Assembly: GCA_002633085.1 (NCBI GenBank)
Contig: NSIV01000004.1
Location: 124,001-188,000, forward strand
Direction: 5' to 3'
Length of the DNA stretch: 64,000 nucleotides
From: Curvibacter sp. PD_MW3
GTDB taxonomy: Bacteria; Pseudomonadota; Gammaproteobacteria; Burkholderiales; Burkholderiaceae_C
In this document: one piece after another, positions 48,493 to 57,629 of the stretch
How the letters are laid out: every line of letters begins with the position of its first letter
How positions within the stretch are numbered: position 1 is the stretch's first letter
Program-made: the position numbers and the translations under genes
The notes under the pieces: model-generated
The model's input: only the letters and a program-made list of their open reading frames with translations
Database searches by the model: none
Told to the model about the DNA's origin: nothing

Positions 48493-49488
48493 TCAGTGCC
48501 AACGCGGAATGGCGTCGTCCTTGAGTTGGCTGCGCAGGGTCTCGTAATCCGGCATGACGGAGCGCACCGTGTCCCAGAACCGCGGGCTGTGGTCCATCAC
48601 GCGCAGGTGGCTCAGTTCATGCGCCACCACGTAGTCGATGACGGACTGCTGGAAATGGATCAGACGCCAGTTCAGGCGAATGGCGCCATCGCTGCGTGCG
48701 CTGCCCCAGCGGGTGCCGGCGCTGCTGAGCGAGAGTTTGCGCCATTGCACCTGCAGTTGCGGCGCGTAATGGTTGAGTCGTGCGGTGAAGATGCTGTGCG
48801 CCTGTCGCATCAGCCAGGCCTGCACCGTATCGCGGATCTGCGCGTGCGTCGCCGTTTGCGGCAGACCGATGTGCAGCGTCAGCCGCGGCACCCCTGCCAG
48901 CGTCAGGTTGGGCGCCTCGGCATCGGTGCGCAACACCACCTCCACCCCGGCCGACTTGAGGCCGCCACCGACAGTGGTGAACGCATGCCGAGGGTCCAGC
49001 ACCACGATGACCGGCTCACCCAGGAAGGGGAAGGTCGCACCATCCTGCCACTGGATGCGGGCGGACTCCAGCCGCTGCTGGCGCTCGCGTGCTTCGTCGA
49101 GCTTGCGCACGATCCAGTTGGCTTTTTCCTGCAGGGCGGCTTCCACCTCGTACAAGGGCACCCAGCGCGGCGCGCTGACCACCAGGCCGTCGGCCCCAAC
49201 CGCCATGCCGATGGTGCGGCGCTTGCCGCGCTTGAACTCGTAGGCCACCACCGCCTCGCACAGACGGCTTTCGCGGTTGGCACGCGGATGCGCAAAACGT
49301 GCCAGCGTCATGACGCTGCCCAACGACTGGGCTGGCGGCTCATTTGCTATCAATTCAGGAGCTGATGGCGCAATATCAACGGGGGCCGAAGGCCGATTTG
49401 ACATCTTTTCCCGCTGAGTCTCGGCAACAGCGGCCACTTCCCGTGGCGCGGGATCGAACAGATCGAGGGCTAGCTGCAGAAAGCTCAT
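48493..49488 (-). CDS. YgjP-like (DUF45) zinc metallopeptidase
   Basis: A 331-residue protein from ATG 49488 (MSFLQLALDLF); the open frame extends further upstream into a dispersed repeat without support. The peptidase domain has RWGSARSDGAIRLNWRLIHFQQSVIDYVVAHELSHLRVMDHSPRFW, with the HExxH zinc site near residue 291 and a third ligand downstream. The N-terminal half has the conserved KRRTIGMAVGADGLVVSAPRWVPLYEVEAALQEKANWI. Family function is unknown. Residues about 29-48 are encoded by a dispersed repeat copy (49344-49403). Confidence 0.87.
   Translation of the reverse strand: MSFLQLALDLFDPAPREVAAVAETQREKMSNRPSAPVDIAPSAPELIANEPPAQSLGSVMTLARFAHPRANRESRLCEAVVAYEFKRGKRRTIGMAVGADGLVVSAPRWVPLYEVEAALQEKANWIVRKLDEARERQQRLESARIQWQDGATFPFLGEPVIVVLDPRHAFTTVGGGLKSAGVEVVLRTDAEAPNLTLAGVPRLTLHIGLPQTATHAQIRDTVQAWLMRQAHSIFTARLNHYAPQLQVQWRKLSLSSAGTRWGSARSDGAIRLNWRLIHFQQSVIDYVVAHELSHLRVMDHSPRFWDTVRSVMPDYETLRSQLKDDAIPRWH
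49344..49403. repeat. Dispersed repeat in the 5' part of the YgjP-like gene
   Basis: TTGCTATCAATTC, AGGAGCTGATGGCGCA, ATATCAACGG, GGGCCGAAGGCC and GATTTGACATC on the plus strand. This is the most complete copy seen. It is translated in frame as residues about 29-48 of the host protein (SAPVDIAPSAPELIANE region), before the conserved domain. Confidence 0.65.
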
Positions 49489-49555
49489 GCGCACGACTTT
49501 ACCGAAAATCGCCCAAACACCAGCAAGAAAACTCTCCCGCCGGGAAACGCCGCGG

Positions 49556-49640
49556 AACCGGCTTTGCCGGGCCGCTGGCGTTGCCCCCTCTTCGAGGGGG
49601 GTGGCGGAGCGACACATCGTGTCGCGTAGCCTGGGGGAGC
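49556..49640. repeat. Intergenic palindromic repeat (TCTTCGAGGGGG type)
   Basis: An 85-base GC-rich stretch with the stem CCCCCTC-TTC-GAGGGGG, followed by GGCGGAGCGACAC and GTGTCGC, and AGCCTGGGGGAG. I have seen similar sequence in intergenic regions of Comamonadaceae. It fills the gap between the plsC-like stop codon and the YgjP-like start. The copy number in the genome cannot be judged here. Confidence 0.5.
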
Positions 49641-49641
49641 T

Positions 49642-50376
49642 TCACTTATACGCATCGGGGTCGAGCCGGCGCATCTCCGCCTCGATCCAGGTTTCAACTT
49701 CGCGCATGAGTTCGGCCGGGTCGCGACCCGTGCTCGGAATCGGCTTGCCAATGGACACATCCACCACACCCGGCCGCTTGATGAAGGCCTTGCGCGGCCA
49801 GCACTTGGCCGAGGTCACTGCCACCGGAATCACCGGGGCACCGGTCTCCACCGCCAGCCGGGTACCGCCGGTCTTGTAGGTACCGGCCTGGCCACGTGCA
49901 ATGCGCGTGCCCTCGGGGAACATGATGATCCAGACGCCGCGCGCCAGCAGCTCCTTGCCTTGTGCCACCACCTTGGCAAAGGCTTTGGAGCCCTGCGAAC
50001 GGTCGATGTGAATCATGTCCAGCCGCCCCATGGCCCAGCCAAAGAAGGGCACATACAGCAGCTCCTTCTTGAACACATAGGCCAGCGGGTGCGGCATCAG
50101 CGTGGGCATGTAAAAGGTTTCGAAGGTGGACTGGTGCTTGACCAGCAGGATGGCCGGGCTGATCTCGCCCAGCGGCAGGTTGTCCATCCCGGTCACGCGC
50201 ACCTGGATGCCGAGGATGACGCGCGCACCGTCGATGGCCCAGCGCAGCCAGCGCACCGCCATCCCATACAGCGGATTGCCACGCACGCGGATCGAGGCCA
50301 GCACCATGATGATGCCCCACGGGATCACCGTGACCAGCATCCACAGCGTATGGAGAATGGAACGAATCAAAGGCAT
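49642..50376 (-). CDS. plsC: 1-acylglycerol-3-phosphate acyltransferase
   Basis: A 244-residue membrane acyltransferase from ATG 50376 (MPLIRSILHTLWMLV); the frame opens further upstream without support. Motif I is VKHQSTFETF (His81 and Glu86 in place of the usual Asp), motif II DMIHIDRSQGSKA, motif III FPEGTRIARGQ and motif IV VIPVAVTSA. It converts lysophosphatidate to phosphatidate in phospholipid synthesis. An N-terminal anchor segment is present. It lies 11 bases after gmhB, in the corC-lnt-glyQ-glyS-gmhB-plsC block. Confidence 0.92.
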   Translation of the reverse strand: MPLIRSILHTLWMLVTVIPWGIIMVLASIRVRGNPLYGMAVRWLRWAIDGARVILGIQVRVTGMDNLPLGEISPAILLVKHQSTFETFYMPTLMPHPLAYVFKKELLYVPFFGWAMGRLDMIHIDRSQGSKAFAKVVAQGKELLARGVWIIMFPEGTRIARGQAGTYKTGGTRLAVETGAPVIPVAVTSAKCWPRKAFIKRPGVVDVSIGKPIPSTGRDPAELMREVETWIEAEMRRLDPDAYK

Positions 50377-50387
50377 GGGGGAATTTT

Positions 50388-50945
50388 TCAGGTAGCGCTG
50401 TCGCGTCGTACCAGATGGTCGGCAAAGGCCAGCAGGTTCTCGTGCACGCGCGTGCCGGGCGGAAAGTTGTCGGGCAGCGGCTGGCCGCGCAGGGCCTCGC
50501 CTTTGCCGGTCAGCACCAGGTGCGGCTCGCAGCCGACGCTGGTGCCGGCAATCAGGTCGCGCGCCGTGTCGCCCACTGTGGGTACGCCCTTGAGGTCGAT
50601 ACCGTAGCGCTCGCCGATCTGCTCGAACAGGCCCGACTGCGGCTTGCGGCAATGGCAGGCCTGGTCGGGCGCATGCGGGCAGTAGAAGATGGCATCAACG
50701 CGGCCACCGGCGGTGGCCAGCAGCTTGTGCATCTTGGCGTGCATGGCGTTGAGCGCCGCCACGTCAAACAGGCCACGCCCCAGCCCCGATTGGTTGGACG
50801 CCACCACCACATGCCAGCCGGCGTGGTTGAGCTTGGCGATCGCCTCCAGCGCACCGGGCAGCGGCTTCCACTCGGCCTCGGACTTGATGTAGTCGAGGCT
50901 GTCTTCGTTGATGGTGCCGTCGCGATCGAGGATGACCAGCTTCAT
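50388..50945 (-). CDS. gmhB: D-glycero-beta-D-manno-heptose 1,7-bisphosphate 7-phosphatase
   Basis: A 185-residue HAD phosphatase from ATG 50945 (a GTG three codons upstream is an alternative). Motif I ILDRDGTINEDS, motif II VVASNQSGLGRG, the zinc-binding FYCPHAPDQACHCRKPQ loop (Cys/His ligands) and motif IV VGDTARDLIAG are all present and specific for GmhB. It makes heptose-1-phosphate for ADP-heptose, a lipopolysaccharide inner-core precursor. Ten bases separate it from glyS. Confidence 0.94.
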   Translation of the reverse strand: MKLVILDRDGTINEDSLDYIKSEAEWKPLPGALEAIAKLNHAGWHVVVASNQSGLGRGLFDVAALNAMHAKMHKLLATAGGRVDAIFYCPHAPDQACHCRKPQSGLFEQIGERYGIDLKGVPTVGDTARDLIAGTSVGCEPHLVLTGKGEALRGQPLPDNFPPGTRVHENLLAFADHLVRRDSAT

Positions 50946-50955
50946 CGTGTGCACG

Positions 50956-53088
50956 TCAGGCCGCCAGACGCGAGAGGTCGGCCACGCGGTTCATGGCGTC
51001 GTGCAGGCTTTTCAGCAGGCCTTGGCGGTTCAGGCGCAGGTCCAGCTCTTCGGCGTTCACCATCACGTCGTCAAAAAAGGCATCCACCGGCGCACGCAGC
51101 GCGGCCAGCGTCTGCAGCGAGGCGGTGTAGTCACCGGCCTCGAACTGGGCGTTGGCTTGCGGCACCACGCTCTTGAGCGCGGCGTACAAATCCTTCTCGG
51201 CCTGCTCCTTGAGCAGCACGTCACTGACATGGGCGTCCACGTCGCCGGCCTTCTTCAGGATGTTGCTGATGCGCTTGTTGGCAGCCGCCAGTGCAGCGGC
51301 TTCCGGCAGCGCGGCAAAGGCACGCACGGCGGCGAGGCGCTTGGTCACATCGCCCAGACGCTGCGGCTGCAGCGCCAGTACGGCCTCGACTTCCTGCGCA
51401 GAGTAGCCCTGCTCGCGCAGGGAACCGGCCAGGCGGTCGTAGATGAATTCGGCCAGGGCCGGCGTGGCATCGCTGATCTTGTCGCCAAAGGCTGGCACGG
51501 CACCAGCGAGCAGGGCGTTGAGGTCCAGCGGCAGATCCTTTTCAGTCAGCATGCGGATCACGCCCAGCGCATGGCGACGCAGCGCAAACGGGTCCTTGTC
51601 GCCAGTCGGCAGGTTGCCGATGCCGAACATACCGACCAGCGTCTCCAGCTTGTCGGCCAGCGCCACCACCAAGCCGACTTGGCTGCGCGGCAGTTCATCG
51701 CCAGCAAAGCGCGGCTTGTAGTGATCTTCAACGGCGAAGGCGATGTCCTCGCTCAGGCCGTCATGGCGCGCGTAATAACCGCCCATGATGCCCTGCAGTT
51801 CGGGGAACTCGCCCACCATGTCGGTCAGCAAATCGGTCTTGGCCAGACGGGCCGCGGTATCGGCGGCCTTGGCCAGCACTTCGCCACCCAGTTGCTGTGC
51901 GATGGCCTTGGCAATCGCACGCACGCGCTCGACGCGCTCACCCTGCGTTCCGAGCTTGTTGTGATACACCACCTTGCCCAGCCCCTCGACGCGCGACTCC
52001 AGCGTCTTCTTGCGATCCTGGTCGAAGAAGAACTTGGCGTCGGCCAGACGCGGGCGCACCACGCGCTCGTTGCCGCCGATCACCGCACTGGCATCACTCG
52101 GGCTGATGTTGCTGACCACCAGGAACTGGTGGGTCAGCTTGCCGGCCGCATCCAGCAGCGGGAAGTACTTCTGGTTGGCCTTCATCGTGAGGATCAGGCA
52201 CTCCTGCGGCACGTCGAGGAACTGCTTCTCGAATTGACACACCAGCACATTGGGTCGCTCGACCAACGCGGTCACTTCATCCAGCAGGGCCTCGTCTTCA
52301 ATCGGGCGGGCACCGTTGCCGACCTTGGCAGCCGCAGCAGCCAGCTGGCGCGCGATCTCGGCTTTGCGTTCGGCAAAGGAGGCGATCACCGCGCCGTCTT
52401 GCAGCAGCGTGGCGGCATAACTGTCGGCGTCCTTGATGACAACCTTGGCGACCTTGGCCTCGAAACGGTGGCCTTGCGTGCTGTTGCCGGCGGTGAGGCC
52501 GAGCGCCTTGACCGGCACCACGGTGCTGCCGTGCAACGCCACCAGGCCGTGCGCCGGGCGCACGAAGTTGACGCTGCTCCAGCCCGGCAGTTCGCAATCG
52601 GTCTCGAGCTGGTAGCTCATGACCTTCGGGATCGGCAGCTTGGTTATCGCTTCTTCAAGCGCCTTTTGCAGGCCAGTGTCGAGCGTGGCGCCGGTGACCA
52701 GGCTGTCGTAGAACAGCGCTTCGGCCTTGCCGTCGGGCGCGCGCTTGAGGGCAGCCACGGCGGCAGCCGGGTTGGAGACGTCTGCACCGAGGGCCTGCAG
52801 TTTTTTCAGCAGCGCGGGCGTGGCGTTGCCACTCGCATCCAGCCCCACCGTCACCGGCATGAGTTTTTGCTGCACCGCCTTGTCGGCGGCCTTGAGCCAG
52901 ACGTGCGTGACGTGCGCGGCCAGCCGACGCGGCGAGGCGTAGGCGGTAACGACGGAGTCGGCACCGGCCAGGCCCAGCGCCTTGAGTTGATCAGCCAGCG
53001 TGCCGGCAAAGGCATCGCCCAGCTTCTTGAGCGCCTTCGGCGGCAGCTCTTCAACAAACAGTTCAACGAGAAGATTCTTGGTGGTCAT
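50956..53088 (-). CDS. glyS: Glycyl-tRNA synthetase beta subunit
   Basis: A 710-residue subunit of the alpha2beta2 glycyl-tRNA synthetase. Recognisable are LLVELFVEELPPKALKKLGDAFA at the N-terminus, VRPAHGLVALHGSTVVP, YFPLLDAAGKLTHQFLVVSNI, VVRPRLADAKFFFDQDRK and MGGYYARHDGLSEDIA. The C-terminal anticodon-binding domain (AFFDDVMVNAEELDLRLNRQGLLKSL) is intact. It follows glyQ after 18 bases. Confidence 0.97.
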   Translation of the reverse strand: MTTKNLLVELFVEELPPKALKKLGDAFAGTLADQLKALGLAGADSVVTAYASPRRLAAHVTHVWLKAADKAVQQKLMPVTVGLDASGNATPALLKKLQALGADVSNPAAAVAALKRAPDGKAEALFYDSLVTGATLDTGLQKALEEAITKLPIPKVMSYQLETDCELPGWSSVNFVRPAHGLVALHGSTVVPVKALGLTAGNSTQGHRFEAKVAKVVIKDADSYAATLLQDGAVIASFAERKAEIARQLAAAAAKVGNGARPIEDEALLDEVTALVERPNVLVCQFEKQFLDVPQECLILTMKANQKYFPLLDAAGKLTHQFLVVSNISPSDASAVIGGNERVVRPRLADAKFFFDQDRKKTLESRVEGLGKVVYHNKLGTQGERVERVRAIAKAIAQQLGGEVLAKAADTAARLAKTDLLTDMVGEFPELQGIMGGYYARHDGLSEDIAFAVEDHYKPRFAGDELPRSQVGLVVALADKLETLVGMFGIGNLPTGDKDPFALRRHALGVIRMLTEKDLPLDLNALLAGAVPAFGDKISDATPALAEFIYDRLAGSLREQGYSAQEVEAVLALQPQRLGDVTKRLAAVRAFAALPEAAALAAANKRISNILKKAGDVDAHVSDVLLKEQAEKDLYAALKSVVPQANAQFEAGDYTASLQTLAALRAPVDAFFDDVMVNAEELDLRLNRQGLLKSLHDAMNRVADLSRLAA

Positions 53089-53106
53089 CGTGTTCTTTCC
53101 CGGCCT

Positions 53107-54021
53107 TCAGGCTGCCTTCTTCGTCAACGGTGTCATCTGTTCCACCCACTCGCGCGGCGCCATGGGGAAGCCCAGGCGCTCGCGGCTCTCGTAGTAGCTC
53201 TGTGCCACGGCCCGCGCCAGGTTGCGGATGCGGCCGATGTAAGCGGCGCGCTCAGTGACGGAAATCGCACCGCGCGCGTCCAGCAGGTTGAAGGTGTGCG
53301 CGGCTTTCAGCACCTGCTCGTAGGCCGGCAGCGCAAGCTGCTGCTCCATCAGGTACTTGGCCTGTTTCTCGTGCGCGCTGAAGGCGGTGAACAAGAAGTC
53401 GGCATCGCTGTGCTCGAAGTTGTAGGCCGACTGCTCTTTTTCGTTCTGCAGGTAGACGTCGCCATAGCTCATGGTGTCGGTCCACTTCAGGTTGTAGACG
53501 TTGTCCACGCCCTGCAGGTACATGGCCAGGCGCTCCAGACCGTAGGTGATCTCGCCGGTGATGGGCTTGCAGTCGATGCCGCCGACCTGCTGGAAGTAGG
53601 TGAACTGCGTCACCTCCATGCCGTTGAGCCAGACCTCCCAGCCCAGGCCCCAGGCGCCCAGCGTCGGGTTTTCCCAGTCGTCTTCCACGAAGCGGATGTC
53701 GTTTTTCTTCAGGTCGAAGCCCAGCGCTTCGAGCGAGCCGAGGTACAGCTCCAGGATGTTGCTGGGCGCCGGCTTCAAGACCACCTGGAACTGGTAGTAG
53801 TGCTGCAGGCGGTTCGGGTTCTCGCCGTAGCGGCCGTCCTTGGGGCGGCGGCTGGGCTGCACGTAGGCGGCCTTCCACGGCTCGGGGCCAATGGCGCGCA
53901 AGAACGTCGCGGTGTGCGAGGTGCCGGCGCCGACTTCCATGTCGTAGGGTTGCAAGAGGGCGCAGCCCTGGGCATCCCAGTAGGACTGCAATTTCAGAAT
54001 GATTTGTTGGAAGGTCAACAT
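53107..54021 (-). CDS. glyQ: Glycyl-tRNA synthetase alpha subunit
   Basis: A 304-residue catalytic subunit from ATG 54021 ([20 protein letters not shown]), the conserved GlyQ N-terminus; the frame opens 57 codons earlier without support. It contains [54 protein letters not shown] and [22 protein letters not shown]. Together with GlyS it charges tRNA-Gly. The gene is 249 bases after lnt. Confidence 0.97.
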   Translation of the reverse strand: MLTFQQIILKLQSYWDAQGCALLQPYDMEVGAGTSHTATFLRAIGPEPWKAAYVQPSRRPKDGRYGENPNRLQHYYQFQVVLKPAPSNILELYLGSLEALGFDLKKNDIRFVEDDWENPTLGAWGLGWEVWLNGMEVTQFTYFQQVGGIDCKPITGEITYGLERLAMYLQGVDNVYNLKWTDTMSYGDVYLQNEKEQSAYNFEHSDADFLFTAFSAHEKQAKYLMEQQLALPAYEQVLKAAHTFNLLDARGAISVTERAAYIGRIRNLARAVAQSYYESRERLGFPMAPREWVEQMTPLTKKAA

Positions 54022-54249
54022 GGCTGTGAGCTGGGGCACACGGCCCGGCAAGACAGGCTTGGCCGGGGTCGCGCGACCGGTTGCTGGTAAAGCGGTTTTC
54101 CCGCGTAAACCCTTGATTTTACGGGGCTTCCTGCCTGCGGGGGCTGAATCGGACGCCAGCGCGGCGGACGCTTCACTTTCGGTGCCGGGCACGGGCCAGC
54201 GAAACCGTCGTCCGCCACAGAGATTCCAAGAGAATCAGGGCCTCGGCCC

Positions 54250-54296
54250 TTGTCAAATATGCACCAATAGCTATGTTTTTGATAGCAATCGACGCA
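54250..54296. repeat. GATAGC-type repeat at the 3' end of lnt
   Basis: AATAGCTATG, TTTTTGATAGC, AATCGACGC on the plus strand. The last residues of Lnt and its stop codon lie in this copy, which is partial compared with the 25476 copy. Confidence 0.4.
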
Positions 54297-55800
54297 TACC
54301 CAGTCCCAGCACGAGCAGGACCACGCCCCACAGCGGCCACAGACCGAAGCGCGACACCCACCAAGCATAGGGTGTGAGGCCCTGGCGGCCTTCGACTTCA
54401 CCGCTGAGCACGCCACGGGTATGGCGCGGTAGTGCAGCCGTCACGCGGCCCTGGTGGTCGATGATGGCGGTGGCGCCGGTGTTGGTGGCGCGCACGAAGG
54501 GGCGCGCGAACTCCAGCGTGCGCATGCGCGAGATGTGCAGGTGCTGGTCGATCGCCACCGTGTTGCCAAACCAGGCGATGTTGCTCAGATTCACGAACAC
54601 CGTCGGCGCGGTGGCCGGATCGGCAAAGCGCGCGCCAAGTTCTTCGCCGAACAGGTCTTCGTAGCAGATGTTGGGCGCCAGGCGCTGGCCCTGCCATTCG
54701 AAGGAAGACTGGCCGAGGTCGCCGCGATTGAAGTCGCCCAGTGGGATGTTCATCATGGCGGTGAACCACTTGAAGCCGGTCGGGATGAACTCGCCGAACG
54801 GCACCAGGTGGTGCTTGTCGTAGCGCCAGGCACTGGCCTGGCCCGGCTTGAAGCCGACGGCCGCATTGGTGTAGCCCGCGCTGAAACTGCCCCAGGGCAT
54901 GCCGATGAGCGCGGCCTGCTCGCCACTGGCAAAGCGTTTCGTGAGCGCATCCCAATAGCCATCCGGCAGTTGCTGCGGCAGCAGCGGCAGGGCCGTCTCG
55001 GGCGCCACCACCAGCGGTGCGCGGCTGGCCCCCAGTTGCTCGCCGTACCAGCGCAGGGCGGTGGGCACGCCGCTGCCGGGCTGGAATTTTTCGTCCTGCG
55101 GAATATCGCCCTGCAACAGCGCCACCTGCAGCCGCCCCGCCGAGGTGGAGGTCACGGGGCCGCCCATCTGGTAGACCCAAGGCAGAACCAGCACGACCAG
55201 CGCCGCGCCCCGCTGCCATGGCCCGCAGGTCCGGATCTGCGATGCCGTCATGGCCAGCCAGGCTGCGATCGCACTGATGCCGTAGACCCCCAGCCAGGGC
55301 GCATAACCGGCCAGAGGGCCGTCCACATGGGCGTAGCCGCCGCCGCCCCAGCCAAAGCCCGTGAACCAGCGGCCACGCGCAAGCTCGGCCAGCAGCCACA
55401 GCGCCGCAAAAAACATAGCACGTTGCGCCCGATGGGTGGGCCCCAGGCGCACAAACAAGGCACAGGCGGCGGCGTAGTACAGGGCCAGCACGGCGGCCAG
55501 TGCCAGCACCGCTGCGGCGGCCAGCGGCGCCGGCAAGCCACCGTAGGTGTGCATGGAGATGTACATCCACCAGAAGGTGCCCGTCAGCCAGGCACAGGCG
55601 AAAACCCCACCCAACGCGGCAGCGCGCCGCCAATGCACGCCACGATCCAGTTGCCAGGCCAGCACGCCCAGCGAGAGCCATTGCAGCCACCACAGCGGCT
55701 GGCCGCTCCAGGGGGCGGCGATGGACACGGCCTGCGCCAGACCGGCCAGCAGGCTCAGACACAGGGGCCAGAACAGAGGCTGTTCGGCCTCAGCGTTCAA
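54271..55800 (-). CDS. lnt: Apolipoprotein N-acyltransferase
   Basis: A 509-residue inner-membrane enzyme that adds the third acyl chain to lipoproteins. About seven N-terminal membrane segments precede a nitrilase-like periplasmic domain. The catalytic triad is visible as Glu in VVAPETALP near 268, Lys in RYDKHHLVPFGEFIP near 327 and Cys in NICYEDLFGEE near 378. A last membrane segment (LWGVVLLVLGLGM) closes the chain. It overlaps corC by 11 bases upstream, a common linkage. Confidence 0.96.
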   Translation of the reverse strand: MNAEAEQPLFWPLCLSLLAGLAQAVSIAAPWSGQPLWWLQWLSLGVLAWQLDRGVHWRRAAALGGVFACAWLTGTFWWMYISMHTYGGLPAPLAAAAVLALAAVLALYYAAACALFVRLGPTHRAQRAMFFAALWLLAELARGRWFTGFGWGGGGYAHVDGPLAGYAPWLGVYGISAIAAWLAMTASQIRTCGPWQRGAALVVLVLPWVYQMGGPVTSTSAGRLQVALLQGDIPQDEKFQPGSGVPTALRWYGEQLGASRAPLVVAPETALPLLPQQLPDGYWDALTKRFASGEQAALIGMPWGSFSAGYTNAAVGFKPGQASAWRYDKHHLVPFGEFIPTGFKWFTAMMNIPLGDFNRGDLGQSSFEWQGQRLAPNICYEDLFGEELGARFADPATAPTVFVNLSNIAWFGNTVAIDQHLHISRMRTLEFARPFVRATNTGATAIIDHQGRVTAALPRHTRGVLSGEVEGRQGLTPYAWWVSRFGLWPLWGVVLLVLGLGMRRLLSKT

Positions 55801-56665
55801 GACCGGTCTCGGTGGCAGGCGACACCTTGAACCACTTCACGGCGCCGCCCTTGGTATGGAGCACGACGAACTGCAGGCCGGCCATCACATGCTGCTCGCC
55901 GCGTTTGGGCACATGGCCCATCTCGTGCGCAATCAGCCCGCCGATGGTGTCGAACGAGGCATCCGGGTCACTCCCGGTCAGGGTGACGTTGAACGCGTCG
56001 TTCACGCGCTCGACCGAAGTGTCGCCACTGACGCGGTAGGTGCGATCCGCCAGGCCAAAAATGTCGCCTTCGTCCTCGGCAATGTCGAATTCGTCTTCGA
56101 TCTCGCCCACGATCTGCTCCAGCACATCCTCGATGGTGATGAGCCCGGCGGTGCGACCGAACTCGTCGACGACCATGGCGAGGTGATTGCGGTTGCCGCG
56201 GAATTCGCGCAGCAAATCATTCAGGCCCTTGCTTTCCGGAACGAAGACCGCCGGCCGCAACAGGGCCCGGATGTTGAACTCTGGCGCGCGCTGCAGTTTG
56301 AGCAGATCCTTCGCCATGAGAATGCCGATGATGTTCTCGTGCCCGCCCTCGAAGACCGGAAACCGTGAATGTGCCGTACTGATGACCGCGCGCAACAACT
56401 CGTCGTAGGGCGCATCGATGTCGATCAGATCCATGCGGGTGGCCGGCACCATGACATCGCCGGCTGTCATGTCGGCCATGCGGATCACGCCTTCCAGCAT
56501 GACGCGGGACTCGGCGCCGATGACGTTGTTGCCTTCAGCCTCGGCCAGCGTTTCGATCAGTTCGGCGGTGGAGTCTGGTCCGGGGTGGATGAACTCGACC
56601 AGCTTCTGCAGAAAGGTGCGCTTGTCTTCCTTGTCAGGAAGCCGCGCAGGATGTGGGTCTGACAC
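55790..56665 (-). CDS. corC: CorC/HlyC-family CBS domain protein
   Basis: A 291-residue cytoplasmic protein starting at a GTG (56665). Two CBS domains (DVMVPATRMDLIDIDAPYDELLRAVI with SRFPVFE; FVPESKGLNDLLREFRGN with AMVVDEFGRTAGLITIEDVLEQIVGEIEDEFD) are followed by a CorC/HlyC domain (TYRVSGDTSVERVNDAFNV). CorC is implicated in magnesium/cobalt efflux. The lnt-corC overlap is conserved in proteobacteria. Confidence 0.94.
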   Translation of the reverse strand: MSDPHPARLPDKEDKRTFLQKLVEFIHPGPDSTAELIETLAEAEGNNVIGAESRVMLEGVIRMADMTAGDVMVPATRMDLIDIDAPYDELLRAVISTAHSRFPVFEGGHENIIGILMAKDLLKLQRAPEFNIRALLRPAVFVPESKGLNDLLREFRGNRNHLAMVVDEFGRTAGLITIEDVLEQIVGEIEDEFDIAEDEGDIFGLADRTYRVSGDTSVERVNDAFNVTLTGSDPDASFDTIGGLIAHEMGHVPKRGEQHVMAGLQFVVLHTKGGAVKWFKVSPATETGLER

Positions 56666-56751
56666 AGAGGAATGTGCAGGACATGCGGTAGTTGCGACCC
56701 CCTAAGGATAGCGGATTGGCAAGACCGCCCAATGACAGCGTTGTGCCGCGT

Positions 56752-57471
56752 TCAGGACGAGGTTTTGTGGCGCGCATCGCGCACACCGCGCCGCACTTCC
56801 TGCAGACCGGCCAGAAAATCCCAGAACTGCTTGGCCTGCCGCTTCAGGCTGTAGTCGGTCTGGGCAATCTGCTCCTCCAGCATCTCGGTGATGCGACTGT
56901 CAAAGGTGGCCGGCGGAAGCCGCAGATAGGCCTCGCTTTCCGAGCCATCCCGCTCTACCGTGGCGCCGGCCTTGCGCGCGATCTTCAGCATGGCCGTGTT
57001 TTCAGTCAGGGCGTGGATGAACATCAGGTGCACGCCCTCGTTGCGTGCATGCATCACGGCCCGGTCAAACAGTTTGCCGCCGTAGCCGCGCCCGCGCGCC
57101 GATTTCGACACCGAAACCCCAAATTCGCCACAGGCATCGAAATTGCGATCCACCGAATGCGCCAGGTGCGCCATGGCAATGAGTTCCAGCCGGCGGTTGT
57201 AGATGCCAAAGATGTCATCACGCTCGAAGTCCAGGCCTTCGACATAACGACGGATCTGCTCATCGGTGGCCGCGTAGCCAAAGCGCAGGTAACGATCATG
57301 CCCCTCCAGGGCCAACAGGTGCTTGGCGATCCGCTCCCGATGCCCGGGGCCCAGCTTGCGGATGCTGGCGACCCAAGGGGCCAGACGTGAACTGTTCTCC
57401 TCTCGAAAAGGCAAATCCAATTGATTGCGATGTCTTGTCGATGAGGAAGGAGGTTCCAGCGGGTCAGCCAT
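56752..57471 (-). CDS. GNAT-family N-acetyltransferase
   Basis: A protein of about 239 residues (start at ATG 57471; ribosome binding site weak and start uncertain). The GNAT core is LIAMAHLAHSVDRNFDACGEFGVSVSKSARGRGYGGKLFDRAVMHARNEGVHLMFIHALTENTAMLKIARKAG, with the acetyl-CoA loop SARGRGYGGKL. The substrate is unknown. It stands alone in divergent orientation to fadD. Confidence 0.82.
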   Translation of the reverse strand: MADPLEPPSSSTRHRNQLDLPFREENSSRLAPWVASIRKLGPGHRERIAKHLLALEGHDRYLRFGYAATDEQIRRYVEGLDFERDDIFGIYNRRLELIAMAHLAHSVDRNFDACGEFGVSVSKSARGRGYGGKLFDRAVMHARNEGVHLMFIHALTENTAMLKIARKAGATVERDGSESEAYLRLPPATFDSRITEMLEEQIAQTDYSLKRQAKQFWDFLAGLQEVRRGVRDARHKTSS

Positions 57472-57629
57472 AGGGGTGAATGTAAGGGCATTTGCGCAAA
57501 TCGCCAAGATGGGCCCTATCTTCCCGTGCACGGTTGACGCCTGCGTGACAGTTTCAGGCTGCAACCTAGGACAAGCCCGGTGGTACGCCGCGGCCAGCTG
57601 CGCTCAAATAGCTGCATATGGAGTACTTG

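Noticed and set aside
50908-54090. A very long plus-strand open frame of about 1060 codons opposite glyS and glyQ.
   Set aside because: It is antisense to two firmly identified genes, is composed of biased residues typical of a GC-rich complementary frame, and shows no domain.
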